Positions 14,677 through 24,096 of a stretch of 64,000 bases of DNA are shown here, one piece after another. The position numbers and the translations under genes were made by a program. Every line of letters begins with the position of its first letter. Within the stretch, counting starts at the first letter, position 1. Under the pieces are notes generated by a model. It worked only from the letters and a program-made list of their open reading frames with translations, searched no databases and was not told the origin of the DNA. This DNA comes from Prevotella sp. E13-17 (GTDB lineage Bacteria; Bacteroidota; Bacteroidia; Bacteroidales; Bacteroidaceae), in NCBI RefSeq assembly GCF_022024035.1, contig NZ_CP091787.1, positions 744,001 to 808,000 on the forward strand, written 5' to 3'.

Positions 14677-16740
14677 TTATTGCTTAAGGGGCTGGTCGAA
14701 GGGTAAACGGAAGGTACATCCTTCCTTCCAGCGTGAACAACCATAGGCCGCCTTTCCCTTGATGATGGTGCCTTGGCCGCACAAAGGACAAGGACTTCCC
14801 TCAAGAGCTTGGGCATTGGTATCTGCTTTTGGCTGTTCTGCAGCTGACTTGGTCTTCTTTTGTCTCTTTTTGGGTGTCTTCTCTTTAGGAGCATCCTTTG
14901 GTTTGGAGACCGGGGCTGCTTCGATTGTTACTCGACGGTTGCTCTGGTCGGCAATGACCTGTCGTACGATGTCGTTGACCTGTGTCTTTAATTCGTCGAT
15001 GAATACCTGTGGGTTGTATTTCTGGGCTTCAATGTCGCGAAGCTTCTTTTCCCAAATACCAGTCAGTTCAGCACTCTTCAAAAGTTCTTCACGGATGAGG
15101 TCGATTAGTTCTATGCCAGTTGGCGTAGCCACTAAGTTCTTGCGCTCCTTCTTGATGTAATGGCGCTTGAAAAGGGTCTCGATGATGGCAGCACGTGTAG
15201 AGGGACGACCAATGCCGTTCTCCTTCATGGCACGGCGCAATTCCTCGTCGTCAACCAGTTTGCCGGCAGTCTCCATAGCGCGTAGCAGGGTGGCCTCGGT
15301 GTAGAACTTAGGCGGTGTGGTCATCTTCTCGGTCAGTGTGGGGGTGTGAGGACCATTCTCTCCCTTTGTGAACGAGGGTAGGGTGCGCTCTTCTTCATCG
15401 GGCTTCTTCTCGTCATCATCACTCTGTACCTCTTTAGCATAAACAGTACGCCATCCAGCATCAAGGATGGTGCGGCCGGTCACCTTAAACTCAATTCCAT
15501 CGACCTTACCAAGTACGGTGGTTTGTGCAAACTGACAATCGGGGTAGAACACAGCAATAAACCTGCGGGCTATAAGGTCATACACCTTGCGCTGCATGTC
15601 GGTGAGGTTTTGAGGGACGATGCCTGTGGGGATGATGGCATGGTGGTCGGTCACCTTTGATGAGTCGAAGACTTTCTTTGACTTGATGAGCGGTTTGCCT
15701 CCCAAGGCTTTCACAAGTTCGGCATAGGGCGACTGTCCTGCAAACTTCACTTGGAAAAGACCATTCATGGTTTGTGGGCACTTGGGATAGACGTCGTCTG
15801 GCAGGAAGGTGGTATCTACACGAGGGTAGGTGGCTAACTTTTGTTCGTAGAGTTGCTGGATGATATTCAGTGTCATCTCTGCCGAGAAACCAAACTTACG
15901 GTTGCAGTCCACCTGTAGTGAGGTGAGGTCATAGAGCGATGGTGGAGCCTCTTTACCGTTTTTCTTTTCAACCTTGGTTACTTCAAAGGGCTTTCCCTCG
16001 ATGGTGGCAAAAGCCTGTTCACCTTCTTCCTTAGAGGTGAACTTGCCAGAGGTGGCTGTGAACGTGGTGTCGCGATAGACGGTGGCCAGCACCCAGTAGG
16101 GTTCGGGCTTGAAGTTGTCAATCTCCTTCTGACGGTTCACAATCAGTGCCAGTGTAGGGGTCTGAACACGACCAATGCTTAGCACCTGGCGGTTCTGACC
16201 ATACTTAATGGTGTAGAGTCGCGTACAGTTGATGCCCAACAGCCAGTCGCCCACGGCACGACTTAGCCCAGCAAGATAGAGCGACTGATATTCGTTCTGA
16301 TCCTTTAGATTGGCAAAACCCTCGCGTATGGCCTCGTCGGTCATCGATGAAATCCACAGACGTTGCACCGGACACTTGACCTGTGCCTTCTGCATGACCC
16401 AGCGCTGAATGAGCTCACCTTCCTGACCGGCGTCACCACAGTTGATGATGCTGTCAGCCTGTGACATCAGTCGTTCGATGGTAGCAAACTGTTTCTTGAT
16501 GCCTTCGTCCTCCTTCAGACGGATACCAAATTTAGGTGGAATCATGGGGAGTGACGACAGACTCCACGACTTCCACATGGGGGTATAGTCTTCTGGCATC
16601 TTCAGTTCGCACAGGTGACCAAAGGTCCACGTCACCTGATAGCCGTTACCCTCCATGTAGCCATCGTGCGAAGCTGTTGCACCAATGATACGTGCTATAT
16701 CTTTTGCCACGCTGGGCTTCTCTGCAATGCAAACAATCAT
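14677..16740 (-). CDS. topB: Type IA DNA topoisomerase III
   Basis: 687 residues. The TOPRIM domain starts MIVCIAEKPSVAKDIARIIG and continues to CGDAGQEGELIQRW. The active-site Tyr is in LATYPRVDTTFLPDD (about residue 309). RVQTPTLALIVNRQ and the C-terminal CPLCGQGTIIKGKAAYGCSR zinc motif complete the protein. The TOPRIM acidic motif, usually DxDREGE, reads DAGQEGE here, so the second Asp and the Arg are changed. A Lys-rich tail precedes the zinc motif. It has its own promoter box, and the downstream lipoprotein gene begins after its stop. Confidence 0.93.
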   Translation of the reverse strand: MIVCIAEKPSVAKDIARIIGATASHDGYMEGNGYQVTWTFGHLCELKMPEDYTPMWKSWSLSSLPMIPPKFGIRLKEDEGIKKQFATIERLMSQADSIINCGDAGQEGELIQRWVMQKAQVKCPVQRLWISSMTDEAIREGFANLKDQNEYQSLYLAGLSRAVGDWLLGINCTRLYTIKYGQNRQVLSIGRVQTPTLALIVNRQKEIDNFKPEPYWVLATVYRDTTFTATSGKFTSKEEGEQAFATIEGKPFEVTKVEKKNGKEAPPSLYDLTSLQVDCNRKFGFSAEMTLNIIQQLYEQKLATYPRVDTTFLPDDVYPKCPQTMNGLFQVKFAGQSPYAELVKALGGKPLIKSKKVFDSSKVTDHHAIIPTGIVPQNLTDMQRKVYDLIARRFIAVFYPDCQFAQTTVLGKVDGIEFKVTGRTILDAGWRTVYAKEVQSDDDEKKPDEEERTLPSFTKGENGPHTPTLTEKMTTPPKFYTEATLLRAMETAGKLVDDEELRRAMKENGIGRPSTRAAIIETLFKRHYIKKERKNLVATPTGIELIDLIREELLKSAELTGIWEKKLRDIEAQKYNPQVFIDELKTQVNDIVRQVIADQSNRRVTIEAAPVSKPKDAPKEKTPKKRQKKTKSAAEQPKADTNAQALEGSPCPLCGQGTIIKGKAAYGCSRWKEGCTFRLPFDQPLKQ

Positions 16741-16766
16741 GTTTGGTTCTTCTTTGTTTTATTTGG

Positions 16767-16774
16767 CAAAGGTA
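16767..16774 (-). promoter_or_regulatory. -7 box of topB
   Basis: Minus-strand TACCTTTG, 27 bases before the topB start. Confidence 0.65.
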
Positions 16775-16794
16775 AGCATTTTTTTAGTAATAGG

Positions 16795-16834
16795 CAAAAA
16801 GAAAGAGGGAAAAACCAATGGTCTTTCCCTCTTT
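16795..16834 (-). terminator. Terminator of fba
   Basis: AAAGAGGGAAA (16802-16812) pairs with TTTCCCTCTTT (16824-16834). On the minus strand the stem is followed by a T-rich stretch. Confidence 0.75.
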
Positions 16835-16852
16835 TATAATGGGCTTTATGGA

Positions 16853-17857
16853 TTACTGAGCCAGTTTGCCGTCAGAACCGAGCACATTCACAATCTTGTG
16901 GATGTACATCTTCTTCATGTTCTCGCGAGCGGGCTTCAAGTACTGGCGTGGATCGAAGTGATCGGGATGCTCAGCGAAGTGCTTGCGAATGGCAGCAGTC
17001 ATAGCCAGACGTGAGTCAGAGTCGATGTTGATCTTGCAAACAGCGCTCTTAGCAGCCTGACGGAGCTGCTCCTCGGGGATACCTACTGCGTCGGGCAGGT
17101 TACCACCGTACTTGTTGATGGTGTCAACCTCGTCCTGAGGAACTGAAGAAGAACCGTGGAGCACGATGGGGAATCCAGGAAGCTTCTTCTCGATCTCAGC
17201 GAGAACGTCGAATGCCAATGGGGGAGGAACGAGCTTACCAGTCTTGGGATCGCGTGTGCACTGCTCGGGCTTGAACTTGTAAGCACCGTGAGAAGTACCG
17301 ATAGAGATAGCCAGTGAGTCGCAACCTGTGCGAGTAGCGAAGTCGATAACTTCCTCAGGCTTGGTGTAGTGAGACTCCTCAGCAGCAACCTCGTCCTCAA
17401 CACCAGCCAAAACGCCGAGCTCAGCCTCAACAGTTACATCGTACTGGTGAGCGTAGTCAACAACCTTCTTGGTCAGGGCGATGTTCTCCTCGTAAGGCAG
17501 TGAAGAACCGTCGATCATAACGCTTGAGAAGCCCATGTCGATACAATCCTTACAGAGCTCGAAGGTGTCACCGTGGTCAAGGTGAAGAACGATCTCAGGA
17601 TGCTCACATCCCAGCTCCTTTGCATACTGTACAGCACCCTCGGCCATGTAACGCAAGATAGTAGCGTTGGCGTAGTTACGAGCGCCCTTAGAAACCTGCA
17701 TGATAACAGGTGACTTTGTTTCAACAGCAGCCTGAACGATAGCCTGCATCTGCTCCATGGTGTTGAAGTTGAATGCGGGGATAGCGTAACCACCGGCTAC
17801 AGCCTTCTTGAACATCTCGCGAGTATTTACGAGACCCAAATCCTTGTAATTTACCAT
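16853..17857 (-). CDS. fba: Class II fructose-1,6-bisphosphate aldolase
   Basis: Zinc-dependent aldolase of glycolysis and gluconeogenesis, 334 residues. Signatures are GGYAIPAFNFNTMEQMQAIV near the N-terminus, the metal-site LHLDHGDTFELCKDCIDMGF, the Glu-rich VEAELGVLAGVEDEV loop, SIGTSHGAYK and LHGSSSVPQDEV. Length and spacing fit the long class II type used by Bacteroidetes. Monocistronic, with its own promoter box and terminator. Confidence 0.96.
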   Translation of the reverse strand: MVNYKDLGLVNTREMFKKAVAGGYAIPAFNFNTMEQMQAIVQAAVETKSPVIMQVSKGARNYANATILRYMAEGAVQYAKELGCEHPEIVLHLDHGDTFELCKDCIDMGFSSVMIDGSSLPYEENIALTKKVVDYAHQYDVTVEAELGVLAGVEDEVAAEESHYTKPEEVIDFATRTGCDSLAISIGTSHGAYKFKPEQCTRDPKTGKLVPPPLAFDVLAEIEKKLPGFPIVLHGSSSVPQDEVDTINKYGGNLPDAVGIPEEQLRQAAKSAVCKINIDSDSRLAMTAAIRKHFAEHPDHFDPRQYLKPARENMKKMYIHKIVNVLGSDGKLAQ

Positions 17858-17909
17858 AATCGTTATTTACTTAAATTTATTGATTGAAGTTTAATTTTTT
17901 TTCTGACCG

Positions 17910-17917
17910 CAAAGGTA
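17910..17917 (-). promoter_or_regulatory. -7 box of fba
   Basis: Minus-strand TACCTTTG, 53 bases upstream of the fba start, in an AT-rich gap that holds nothing else recognisable. Confidence 0.65.
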
Positions 17918-18048
17918 ATACATTATTTTTAAATAAAAGAAGTTTTTCGCTATTTCTACCTCCTTTTCGAAAGAATAACAACTCCTTTTAACCTACTTTT
18001 GCGGCGATTTGGCGAAAATGCAACATGTAGTTGACAAAATCATTTGGC

Positions 18049-18600
18049 TTACTCCGTGATACTGTCGAGAAAGGCTTGATGCACTCTGGTGTCGTTGTCT
18101 AATTCAGGATGGAAGGCGGTGACTAACTGTTTTCCTTGACGAGCAGCCACGATGCGTCCATCGACCTTTGCCAAGACCTGGCACAGGGGTGACAATACTT
18201 CCTTGATATAGGGCGCACGGATAAAGGTCATGGGGATGTTGTCGCCTATGTCCGACATTGCGGCGGTGGTGTGGAAACTGCCCAGTTGGCGGCCATAGGC
18301 ATTGCGCTGCACACTGATGTCCATGGTGCCTAAATGCATAGGAGACAGTATAATAAGTCCGGCACAGGTGCCAAAGACGGGAAGTCCGTCGATAATGGCA
18401 TGGCGGATGGGGTCAAAGAGTCCCAGATCGCGGAGCAGCTTGCTTTGCGTGGTCGATTCGCCACCAGGAATGATGAGGCCGTCTTTGGGCTTTTGCCAGT
18501 CGGCCAACTGACGCACTTGGAAGGTCTCAACACCGAGGCGGTGGAGCATTTGCTCGTGTTCGGCAAATGCTCCTTGTATGGCTAATACGGCTATTCTCAT
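18049..18600 (-). CDS. pdxT: PLP synthase glutaminase subunit PdxT
   Basis: Hydrolyses glutamine and channels ammonia to PdxS for vitamin B6 synthesis. 183 residues of class I amidotransferase. Signatures are MRIAVLAIQGAFAEHEQML, LIIPGGESTTQSKLL, the nucleophile Cys in PVFGTCAGLI, and the His/Glu pair in TAFHPEL near the end. It follows pdxS by five bases, so the two are one operon. Confidence 0.96.
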   Translation of the reverse strand: MRIAVLAIQGAFAEHEQMLHRLGVETFQVRQLADWQKPKDGLIIPGGESTTQSKLLRDLGLFDPIRHAIIDGLPVFGTCAGLIILSPMHLGTMDISVQRNAYGRQLGSFHTTAAMSDIGDNIPMTFIRAPYIKEVLSPLCQVLAKVDGRIVAARQGKQLVTAFHPELDNDTRVHQAFLDSITE

Positions 18601-18605
18601 GGCGC

Positions 18606-19481
18606 TTATTTCCCTCGTTCAGCCATCAACAACTCAATCTCCTGTTCGTTGATGCCTACCATAGCTTCGCCGAGGTCTTCAGAGAGTTCGGCTAGCATCT
18701 TGGCGTCTTGATAGTTCGTGACAGCTTTGACGATAGCTGCAGCACGTTTGCGGGGATTTCCACTTTTGAAAATGCCACTGCCAACGAAAACACCCTCAGC
18801 TCCTAACTGCATCATTAATGCAGCATCAGCCGGTGTTGCTACACCACCAGCGGCGAAGTTGACCACCGGCAACTTGCCATTTTCGTGTACGAACTTCACC
18901 AGTTCGTAGGGAGCCTGCAGCTGCTTGGCTGCCTCAAAGAGCTCGTCCTCGCTCATGCTCACCAGACGGCGAATCTCGCTCTGCATCATGCGCATGTGAC
19001 TGACGGCCTGCACGACGTCTCCAGTCCCTGGCTCGCCTTTGGTGCGAATCATCGTTGCACCTTCGGCGATACGACGCAGTGCCTCACCCAAGTTCTTGGC
19101 ACCGCAGACGAAGGGCACGTCGAACTTGGTCTTGTCGATGTGAAAGATGTTGTCGGCAGGACTCAGCACCTCGCTCTCGTCGATGTAGTCGATCTCGATG
19201 GCCTGCAGAATCTGCGCCTCGGCAATGTGTCCAATGCGGCACTTGGCCATCACGGGGATGCTTACGGCCTCCTGTATGCCGCGAATCATTTTGGGATCGC
19301 TCATTCTTGACACACCGCCTGCTGCACGGATATCGGCAGGAATGCGCTCCAGTGCCATCACGGCGCAAGCACCTGCTTCCTCGGCAATCCTGGCTTGTTC
19401 GGGCGTTGTTACGTCCATAATTACTCCGCCCTTCAACATCTGGGCTAACTCACGATTAAGTTTTTGTCTTTCGTTTATCAT
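18606..19481 (-). CDS. pdxS: PLP synthase lyase subunit PdxS
   Basis: Builds pyridoxal 5'-phosphate from ribose 5-phosphate, glyceraldehyde 3-phosphate and ammonia. 291 residues, a (beta/alpha)8 barrel with the highly conserved [37 protein letters not shown], the Lys in [13 protein letters not shown], and [20 protein letters not shown]. Paired with pdxT, so the DXP-independent B6 route operates. B6 supply suits a window rich in PLP enzymes (cysK, metY, patB). Confidence 0.97.
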   Translation of the reverse strand: MINERQKLNRELAQMLKGGVIMDVTTPEQARIAEEAGACAVMALERIPADIRAAGGVSRMSDPKMIRGIQEAVSIPVMAKCRIGHIAEAQILQAIEIDYIDESEVLSPADNIFHIDKTKFDVPFVCGAKNLGEALRRIAEGATMIRTKGEPGTGDVVQAVSHMRMMQSEIRRLVSMSEDELFEAAKQLQAPYELVKFVHENGKLPVVNFAAGGVATPADAALMMQLGAEGVFVGSGIFKSGNPRKRAAAIVKAVTNYQDAKMLAELSEDLGEAMVGINEQEIELLMAERGK

Positions 19482-19631
19482 TTTCTTATTTCGTTATAGT
19501 TGATAATCTGTTGGGGAAACAATCTTTTATCTAGTTTTGTTTGCGGTGCAAAGAAACGAAGAAAAAGGGAGAATACACCTGATAATTCCGTTTATGATAA
19601 AAGAAAACACAATTTGGTAAAATAGTGACTC

Positions 19632-19673
19632 TAAAAAAAGAAGAAGGGGTACGCATCACTGCACACCCCCTTC
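19632..19673 (-). terminator. Terminator of cysK
   Basis: GAAGGGGT (19643-19650) pairs with ACCCCCTTC (19665-19673) with one bulge. A run of T follows on the minus strand (complement of 19633-19639). Confidence 0.75.
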
Positions 19674-19697
19674 AGTAAATGGTATCGATTATTTTGT

Positions 19698-20645
19698 TTA
19701 CAAGGGATAATCTTCGAAAGCATAGAGAACGGTAGAGAGATAGCGCTCGCCGGTGTCGGGCAGCAGCACAACAATCTTCTTGCCCTTGTTCTCCGGGCGC
19801 TTAGCCACCTGGATAGCTGCATAGAGTGCAGCACCTGCAGAGATACCTACCAGCAGACCTTCCTGCTGGGCAATCTCACGACCAGTGCGGATGGCATCGT
19901 CGTTCTCTACATCAAACACCTCGTCTATCACATCAGAGTTGTAGGTCTTGGGAATAAAGCCAGCACCGATACCCTGAATCTTGTGAGGTCCGCTCTGACC
20001 ACCATTCAGCACAGGGCTCGACTTCGGTTCTACAGCAATAATCTTCACATTGGGATTTTGCTCTTTCAGATATTTGCCAGTACCGCTAATGGTTCCACCA
20101 GTACCCACACCACCGATGAAAATGTCAACAAGACCATCGGTGTCGCGCCAGATCTCAGGACCAGTAGTGGCATAGTGCTTGGCGGGGTTGGCACCATTTT
20201 CGAACTGTTGCAGAATAACACTTCCAGGAATGCTGTCGCGCAACTCCTCGGCAGCGCGGATGGCACCTGGCATACCGTCTTTCCCTGAGGTGAGACGAAC
20301 CTCGGCTCCATAGGCTTTTACGAGGTTACGGCGCTCTACACTCATGGTTTCAGGCATGGTAAGGATAAGGTGGTAGCCCTTGACGGCTGATACCAGTGCC
20401 AGTCCTACGCCCGTATTACCACTGGTTGGCTCGATAATGGTGGCGCCGGGTTTAAGAATGCCTTTTTGTTCTGCATCCTCAATCATCGCCAGTGCGATGC
20501 GGTCTTTCACACTACCACCGGGGTTGAAAAATTCTACTTTGGCGATGATGGGAGTTTCCAGTCCCTGCGCCTTTGAATACTTGTTGAGCTCCAGAAGTGG
20601 GGTGTTGCCGACGAGCTCAGTCAGCTGTTTTGCAATTTTACTCAT
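19698..20645 (-). CDS. cysK: Cysteine synthase A
   Basis: Makes L-cysteine from O-acetylserine and sulfide with PLP. 315 residues. The PLP Lys is in [14 protein letters not shown], the phosphate loop is [10 protein letters not shown], and [18 protein letters not shown] and SPVLNGGQ follow the CysK pattern. Monocistronic, with a terminator downstream. Its promoter carries the same palindromic operator as three neighbouring units, linking cysteine synthesis to them. Confidence 0.96.
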   Translation of the reverse strand: MSKIAKQLTELVGNTPLLELNKYSKAQGLETPIIAKVEFFNPGGSVKDRIALAMIEDAEQKGILKPGATIIEPTSGNTGVGLALVSAVKGYHLILTMPETMSVERRNLVKAYGAEVRLTSGKDGMPGAIRAAEELRDSIPGSVILQQFENGANPAKHYATTGPEIWRDTDGLVDIFIGGVGTGGTISGTGKYLKEQNPNVKIIAVEPKSSPVLNGGQSGPHKIQGIGAGFIPKTYNSDVIDEVFDVENDDAIRTGREIAQQEGLLVGISAGAALYAAIQVAKRPENKGKKIVVLLPDTGERYLSTVLYAFEDYPL

Positions 20646-20740
20646 AACCTTATCCTTTATTTTAATTATAGTGAATATCCTTCAGCTATTTTTATTAAGT
20701 TATTATATATTCAAACTGTCGTTTTGTTTTTCCGACGGTG

Positions 20741-20810
20741 CAAAGTTACGGTGTTTTTCCCAACCCTACAATACCACAGGAGGGTTATTTGCATACCATA
20801 ATGATGGTAT
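20741..20810 (-). promoter_or_regulatory. cysK promoter with shared operator
   Basis: -7 TAACTTTG (20748 to 20741), 20-base spacer, -33 element GGTATTG (20775 to 20769), then palindrome ATACC-N8-GGTAT (20793-20810). The operator starts 45 bases from the -7 box, as at the three other promoters. Confidence 0.85.
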
Positions 20811-20825
20811 TTCAACGAAAAACGG

Positions 20826-22016
20826 CTAAAGATCGTGGTCAACCATTGCTGCAACACACGAATCTGACCATACGTTTTCGGCTGTTTCTATCATGTCGAG
20901 AATCGTATAGATGGGTAAGATGATGCCCAGTACGGCAACAGGTGCACCGATGCCCGACATCAGGGAAAGGGTCAGGAAATAGCATCCCATAGGTACACCA
21001 GCATTGCCTATGGCAGAGACAACAGAAATGAATAGCCATAGCAGGATGGTTCCAATGGTAATGGCTTCACCCCCTTGTTGCATCACAAAAAGAGAGGTGA
21101 TAAGTATGAATGCAGCACATCCGTTCATGTTGATGGTGGTACAGATAGGCAGCACAAAGCGGGCTATGTCTTTCTTGACCCCCAATCGTTGTTCGGCTGT
21201 TTCCATGGTGACTGGCAGCGTAGCGGCACTGCTTTTGGTGAAAAGTGCCATCAATACGGCTGGCAGCATTTGTCCCAAGACGTGTATCGGATTTAAACCT
21301 CTTGCTAAAAGAAACAGAGGCAGAATGACAAAGAACTGAATGATATTGCCACCTACTACGACCAACACGTAGCGACCTATCGAGTCGGCAATCACACCAG
21401 CACTAACCTGTGCAGCTAATTGTGCTGAGAAAGCAACGATGCCCAATGGCAATGTTGAGATAAGCCAGCGAATCAACAAGAACAATAGCTCCTGTAGTCC
21501 GAGTAGTCCTTTGATGACAACAGCTTTGTTCTCGCTGTCTGGCAATTTGGAAAGACCAATGCCAATGGCAAAAGCCAGTAGCAGAAGCGACAGCACGTTG
21601 CCCTCGAGAATAGGTTTAATGATGTTGTTGGGGATGACAGAGAGCAGATGGTCAACGTAAGAAAGTTCTTCGGCAGTCCCTTCTTCATTTCCAGATGGAA
21701 GTGCTGCTAAGACTGTTTCTGGCAGTGTAGATGGGGAAATCAAAACATATAGCAAGGCCCCCACTGCTGCAGCAGCTGTAGTCGTGAGCAGAGTATAGCT
21801 CAGTGTGCGTCCAAAGATTCGACCTGTGCCTTTCGATCCGAATGTGGAAAGCGTGGTAATCACGGCCAAGACGATAGTTGGTACGGCTAAAAGTTGAAAC
21901 AAACGTGTGTAGATGGTGGCAATGAAGTTCATGGTTTCATTGAGCCAAGCGATGCCCAACAATCCCAAAACGGCACCTACGATGAGTGCCAGTATCCAAA
22001 TTAATGTTCTTTTCAT
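20826..22016 (-). CDS. DAACS-family amino acid/dicarboxylate:cation symporter
   Basis: 396-residue sodium- or proton-coupled symporter of the DAACS (GltP/TcyP) family. Signatures are the Ser-rich hairpin FTKSSAATLPVTMETAEQ, TINMNGCAAFILITSLF, IGNAGVPMGCYFLTLSL and LDMIETAENVWSD. The family includes glutamate, C4-dicarboxylate and cystine carriers. The cysteine-linked operator upstream of the operon makes cystine attractive but unproven. The start overlaps the receptor stop by one base (TAATG). The cysK operator lies just past its stop. Confidence 0.88.
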   Translation of the reverse strand: MKRTLIWILALIVGAVLGLLGIAWLNETMNFIATIYTRLFQLLAVPTIVLAVITTLSTFGSKGTGRIFGRTLSYTLLTTTAAAAVGALLYVLISPSTLPETVLAALPSGNEEGTAEELSYVDHLLSVIPNNIIKPILEGNVLSLLLLAFAIGIGLSKLPDSENKAVVIKGLLGLQELLFLLIRWLISTLPLGIVAFSAQLAAQVSAGVIADSIGRYVLVVVGGNIIQFFVILPLFLLARGLNPIHVLGQMLPAVLMALFTKSSAATLPVTMETAEQRLGVKKDIARFVLPICTTINMNGCAAFILITSLFVMQQGGEAITIGTILLWLFISVVSAIGNAGVPMGCYFLTLSLMSGIGAPVAVLGIILPIYTILDMIETAENVWSDSCVAAMVDHDL

Positions 22017-24040
22017 TATAATTCAAACGATAGATTCATATAAATATTGCGCCCTTTCTGAGGAATATGACACCAGTCCGAATAGGTGGTATAGTATCTG
22101 TCGAAGACGTTTTCGATACCTGCACGGATGATGAAACGATGATGATTGGCAGAGTCGTGCTGTGCAGAGCTTCGCTTAAGCGAGAATTGATAGCTGGCAG
22201 ACAGGCTGACGATGGTCCATGCAGGCGTTCCCGTCTCGCCATATTTACTGCCGAATCTTGCCTGACGGGCATGTCCTTTCACGTCGGCTTGTGCACTCAA
22301 TGCCCCTTTGGCGTAGCTGAGTCGTGACTGATAGCTTAGCGGTGCTATCAGTGGCAGACTCCCACCCTCATGGTCTCGACTGGTGCTGTAGCTGCCTTTT
22401 GCACTCCAGCGCCACTCTCTTGTGGGGCACCACTCGGTTGATAGTGAGATGTTTGCTATGGTTGCATGGCTGATATTGCCATACACCTTCACTCCCTCTG
22501 CTCCAACAGTCATGGCACTTAACCTGTTCTCGAATTGACCGATGATATAGTTCGAGAAGAGAAAAGCGTTGGCATCAATTGAAAAATTGAAAGATGGAAG
22601 AATTGTAAAATTGAAGTTCGTGTTCAGTTCTATCGCACTCTCGTTCTTCAGTCGTGGATTGCCGATATAGTCATACTGGTCGAACGTGTTGTTCAGATAG
22701 TAGCCATAGGCCTCTGTCACCGTTGGCGCGCGACTGCCCCAACCGGCACCAATGCACCATTGGCCATTGATCATTGACAGTTGATAGTTGACAGCTATGC
22801 GGCCAGTGGTCTGATGGTATTGCCGTTGCATGCCCGGAAAGAAGACGCTCAGTGCTTTGTAGCCCTCCTCGTTATGTAGCTGCTGATGCTGCCATGAGAG
22901 TTTGCCCGAGAAATGAATGGCAGATTGATCTGATAGCCGAATGTCGTCGGTGAGGGCTGCCCCCATGTTCAGAGTTCCTACGTCAGGCCATGTCACCATA
23001 TACATTGGAGCTGCACCTCCGGGGTACATTGTCATGTCGGCAAACAGACGGTTGTAGTAACTGTCTATGTTTAGTGATACATTGTTGGTCATATCAAGAA
23101 TCTTAGCCTGAGCGTTGAGCATGGAATAAAATCCGGCAGTCCAGCTCTTGCCAGGCATGTCCATGTGGATTTGCACGTCTGGCCGTGTTGTGTCGTCCAT
23201 GATGTGGACAATGTGGTTATAGTATCCCTTCGTTTCCCACGATTCCAACACCGAGCGCTGGAACAAGTGCTTGTAGGCTAACGACGTGATAATGGCCTCG
23301 GCTTTTGCGACATCCATATTCAAGGCCGGATAGCCCACATCGGTAGCCCGGTCAAAGATTAATGTACTTTCGATGGCATCATTGGTGGCAAGTCGATAGC
23401 CGCAGTTCACAAAGGTGTTTATTTTCTGGAACTGAGAGTAATCTACTTGGCGGTTTCCGCCTGCTTCGTAGTTGTCGGCGTGGCGATAGAAAGTCCCTCC
23501 GTTGGCATAGAATTTCTTTGAAGCGTATGCCAAGTCTGTGCCATACACCTGAACATGACCATTTGTCTCATACCCAGTGTTGACACCGAAGTTGTGAGAA
23601 TTGTGCGATTCATAGTCATGCAGGAAACCAGCCTTGCGCAGTTTTAAATCTATTGCGCCGCCGATATTGCCTGTGGCTTGTGGATTGCCGTTAAGACCAC
23701 TGCTCAGACTGATGCTCTGCAGGTTGCTGCTCTCTACGTAGGAGGTGACGGGATCCATCTTGTCCGTACATGCATAGAAAATCTTCATGCCATCGATGGT
23801 CGTGGACAAACGCTCTGTCTGCATGTTGTTGACGGTCGGTTCCCAGGCATACGAGCCTCGCCTCACCAGTTCTACGTGGTTCAGTTCCTGCAGATGTTCA
23901 TCGATGGTTGCGGCCTGTCCTTTGGCTGAACGCTTTCCGCTTTGCCCGCGCGATACGACGACCACCTCGTCCAAATGTTGTGACGAGGTGGCAAGCGTAT
24001 CTCCTAATAGGATAGTTGATAGCAAAATGACTCCTAACAT
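22016..24040 (-). CDS. TonB-dependent receptor, OprC/NosA-like (copper type)
   Basis: 674 residues: short signal sequence, TonB-box-like HLDEVVVVS (22-30), plug, and a C-terminal barrel ending YMNLSFEL. The plug has FYACTDKMDPVTSYVE with Cys91 and Met95, and the barrel side has VHIMDD with His279 and Met281. The CxxxM plus HxM arrangement, about 190 residues apart, is the copper site described for Pseudomonas OprC. It lacks the N-terminal carboxypeptidase-like domain of SusC. It sits between a Met/His-rich lipoprotein and a DAACS symporter in one operon. Copper binding is inferred from motif; a sulfur-compound ligand remains possible given the regulon. Confidence 0.85.
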   Translation of the reverse strand: MLGVILLSTILLGDTLATSSQHLDEVVVVSRGQSGKRSAKGQAATIDEHLQELNHVELVRRGSYAWEPTVNNMQTERLSTTIDGMKIFYACTDKMDPVTSYVESSNLQSISLSSGLNGNPQATGNIGGAIDLKLRKAGFLHDYESHNSHNFGVNTGYETNGHVQVYGTDLAYASKKFYANGGTFYRHADNYEAGGNRQVDYSQFQKINTFVNCGYRLATNDAIESTLIFDRATDVGYPALNMDVAKAEAIITSLAYKHLFQRSVLESWETKGYYNHIVHIMDDTTRPDVQIHMDMPGKSWTAGFYSMLNAQAKILDMTNNVSLNIDSYYNRLFADMTMYPGGAAPMYMVTWPDVGTLNMGAALTDDIRLSDQSAIHFSGKLSWQHQQLHNEEGYKALSVFFPGMQRQYHQTTGRIAVNYQLSMINGQWCIGAGWGSRAPTVTEAYGYYLNNTFDQYDYIGNPRLKNESAIELNTNFNFTILPSFNFSIDANAFLFSNYIIGQFENRLSAMTVGAEGVKVYGNISHATIANISLSTEWCPTREWRWSAKGSYSTSRDHEGGSLPLIAPLSYQSRLSYAKGALSAQADVKGHARQARFGSKYGETGTPAWTIVSLSASYQFSLKRSSAQHDSANHHRFIIRAGIENVFDRYYTTYSDWCHIPQKGRNIYMNLSFEL

Positions 24041-24096
24041 ACAATCTATGTTTTTTTAGCTATTAGGTCTCGATAAATTATTTTCTCAGTCTGCGA

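Noticed and set aside
17858..18048. Small gene between fba and pdxT
   Set aside because: Only the fba promoter and AT-rich sequence are visible.
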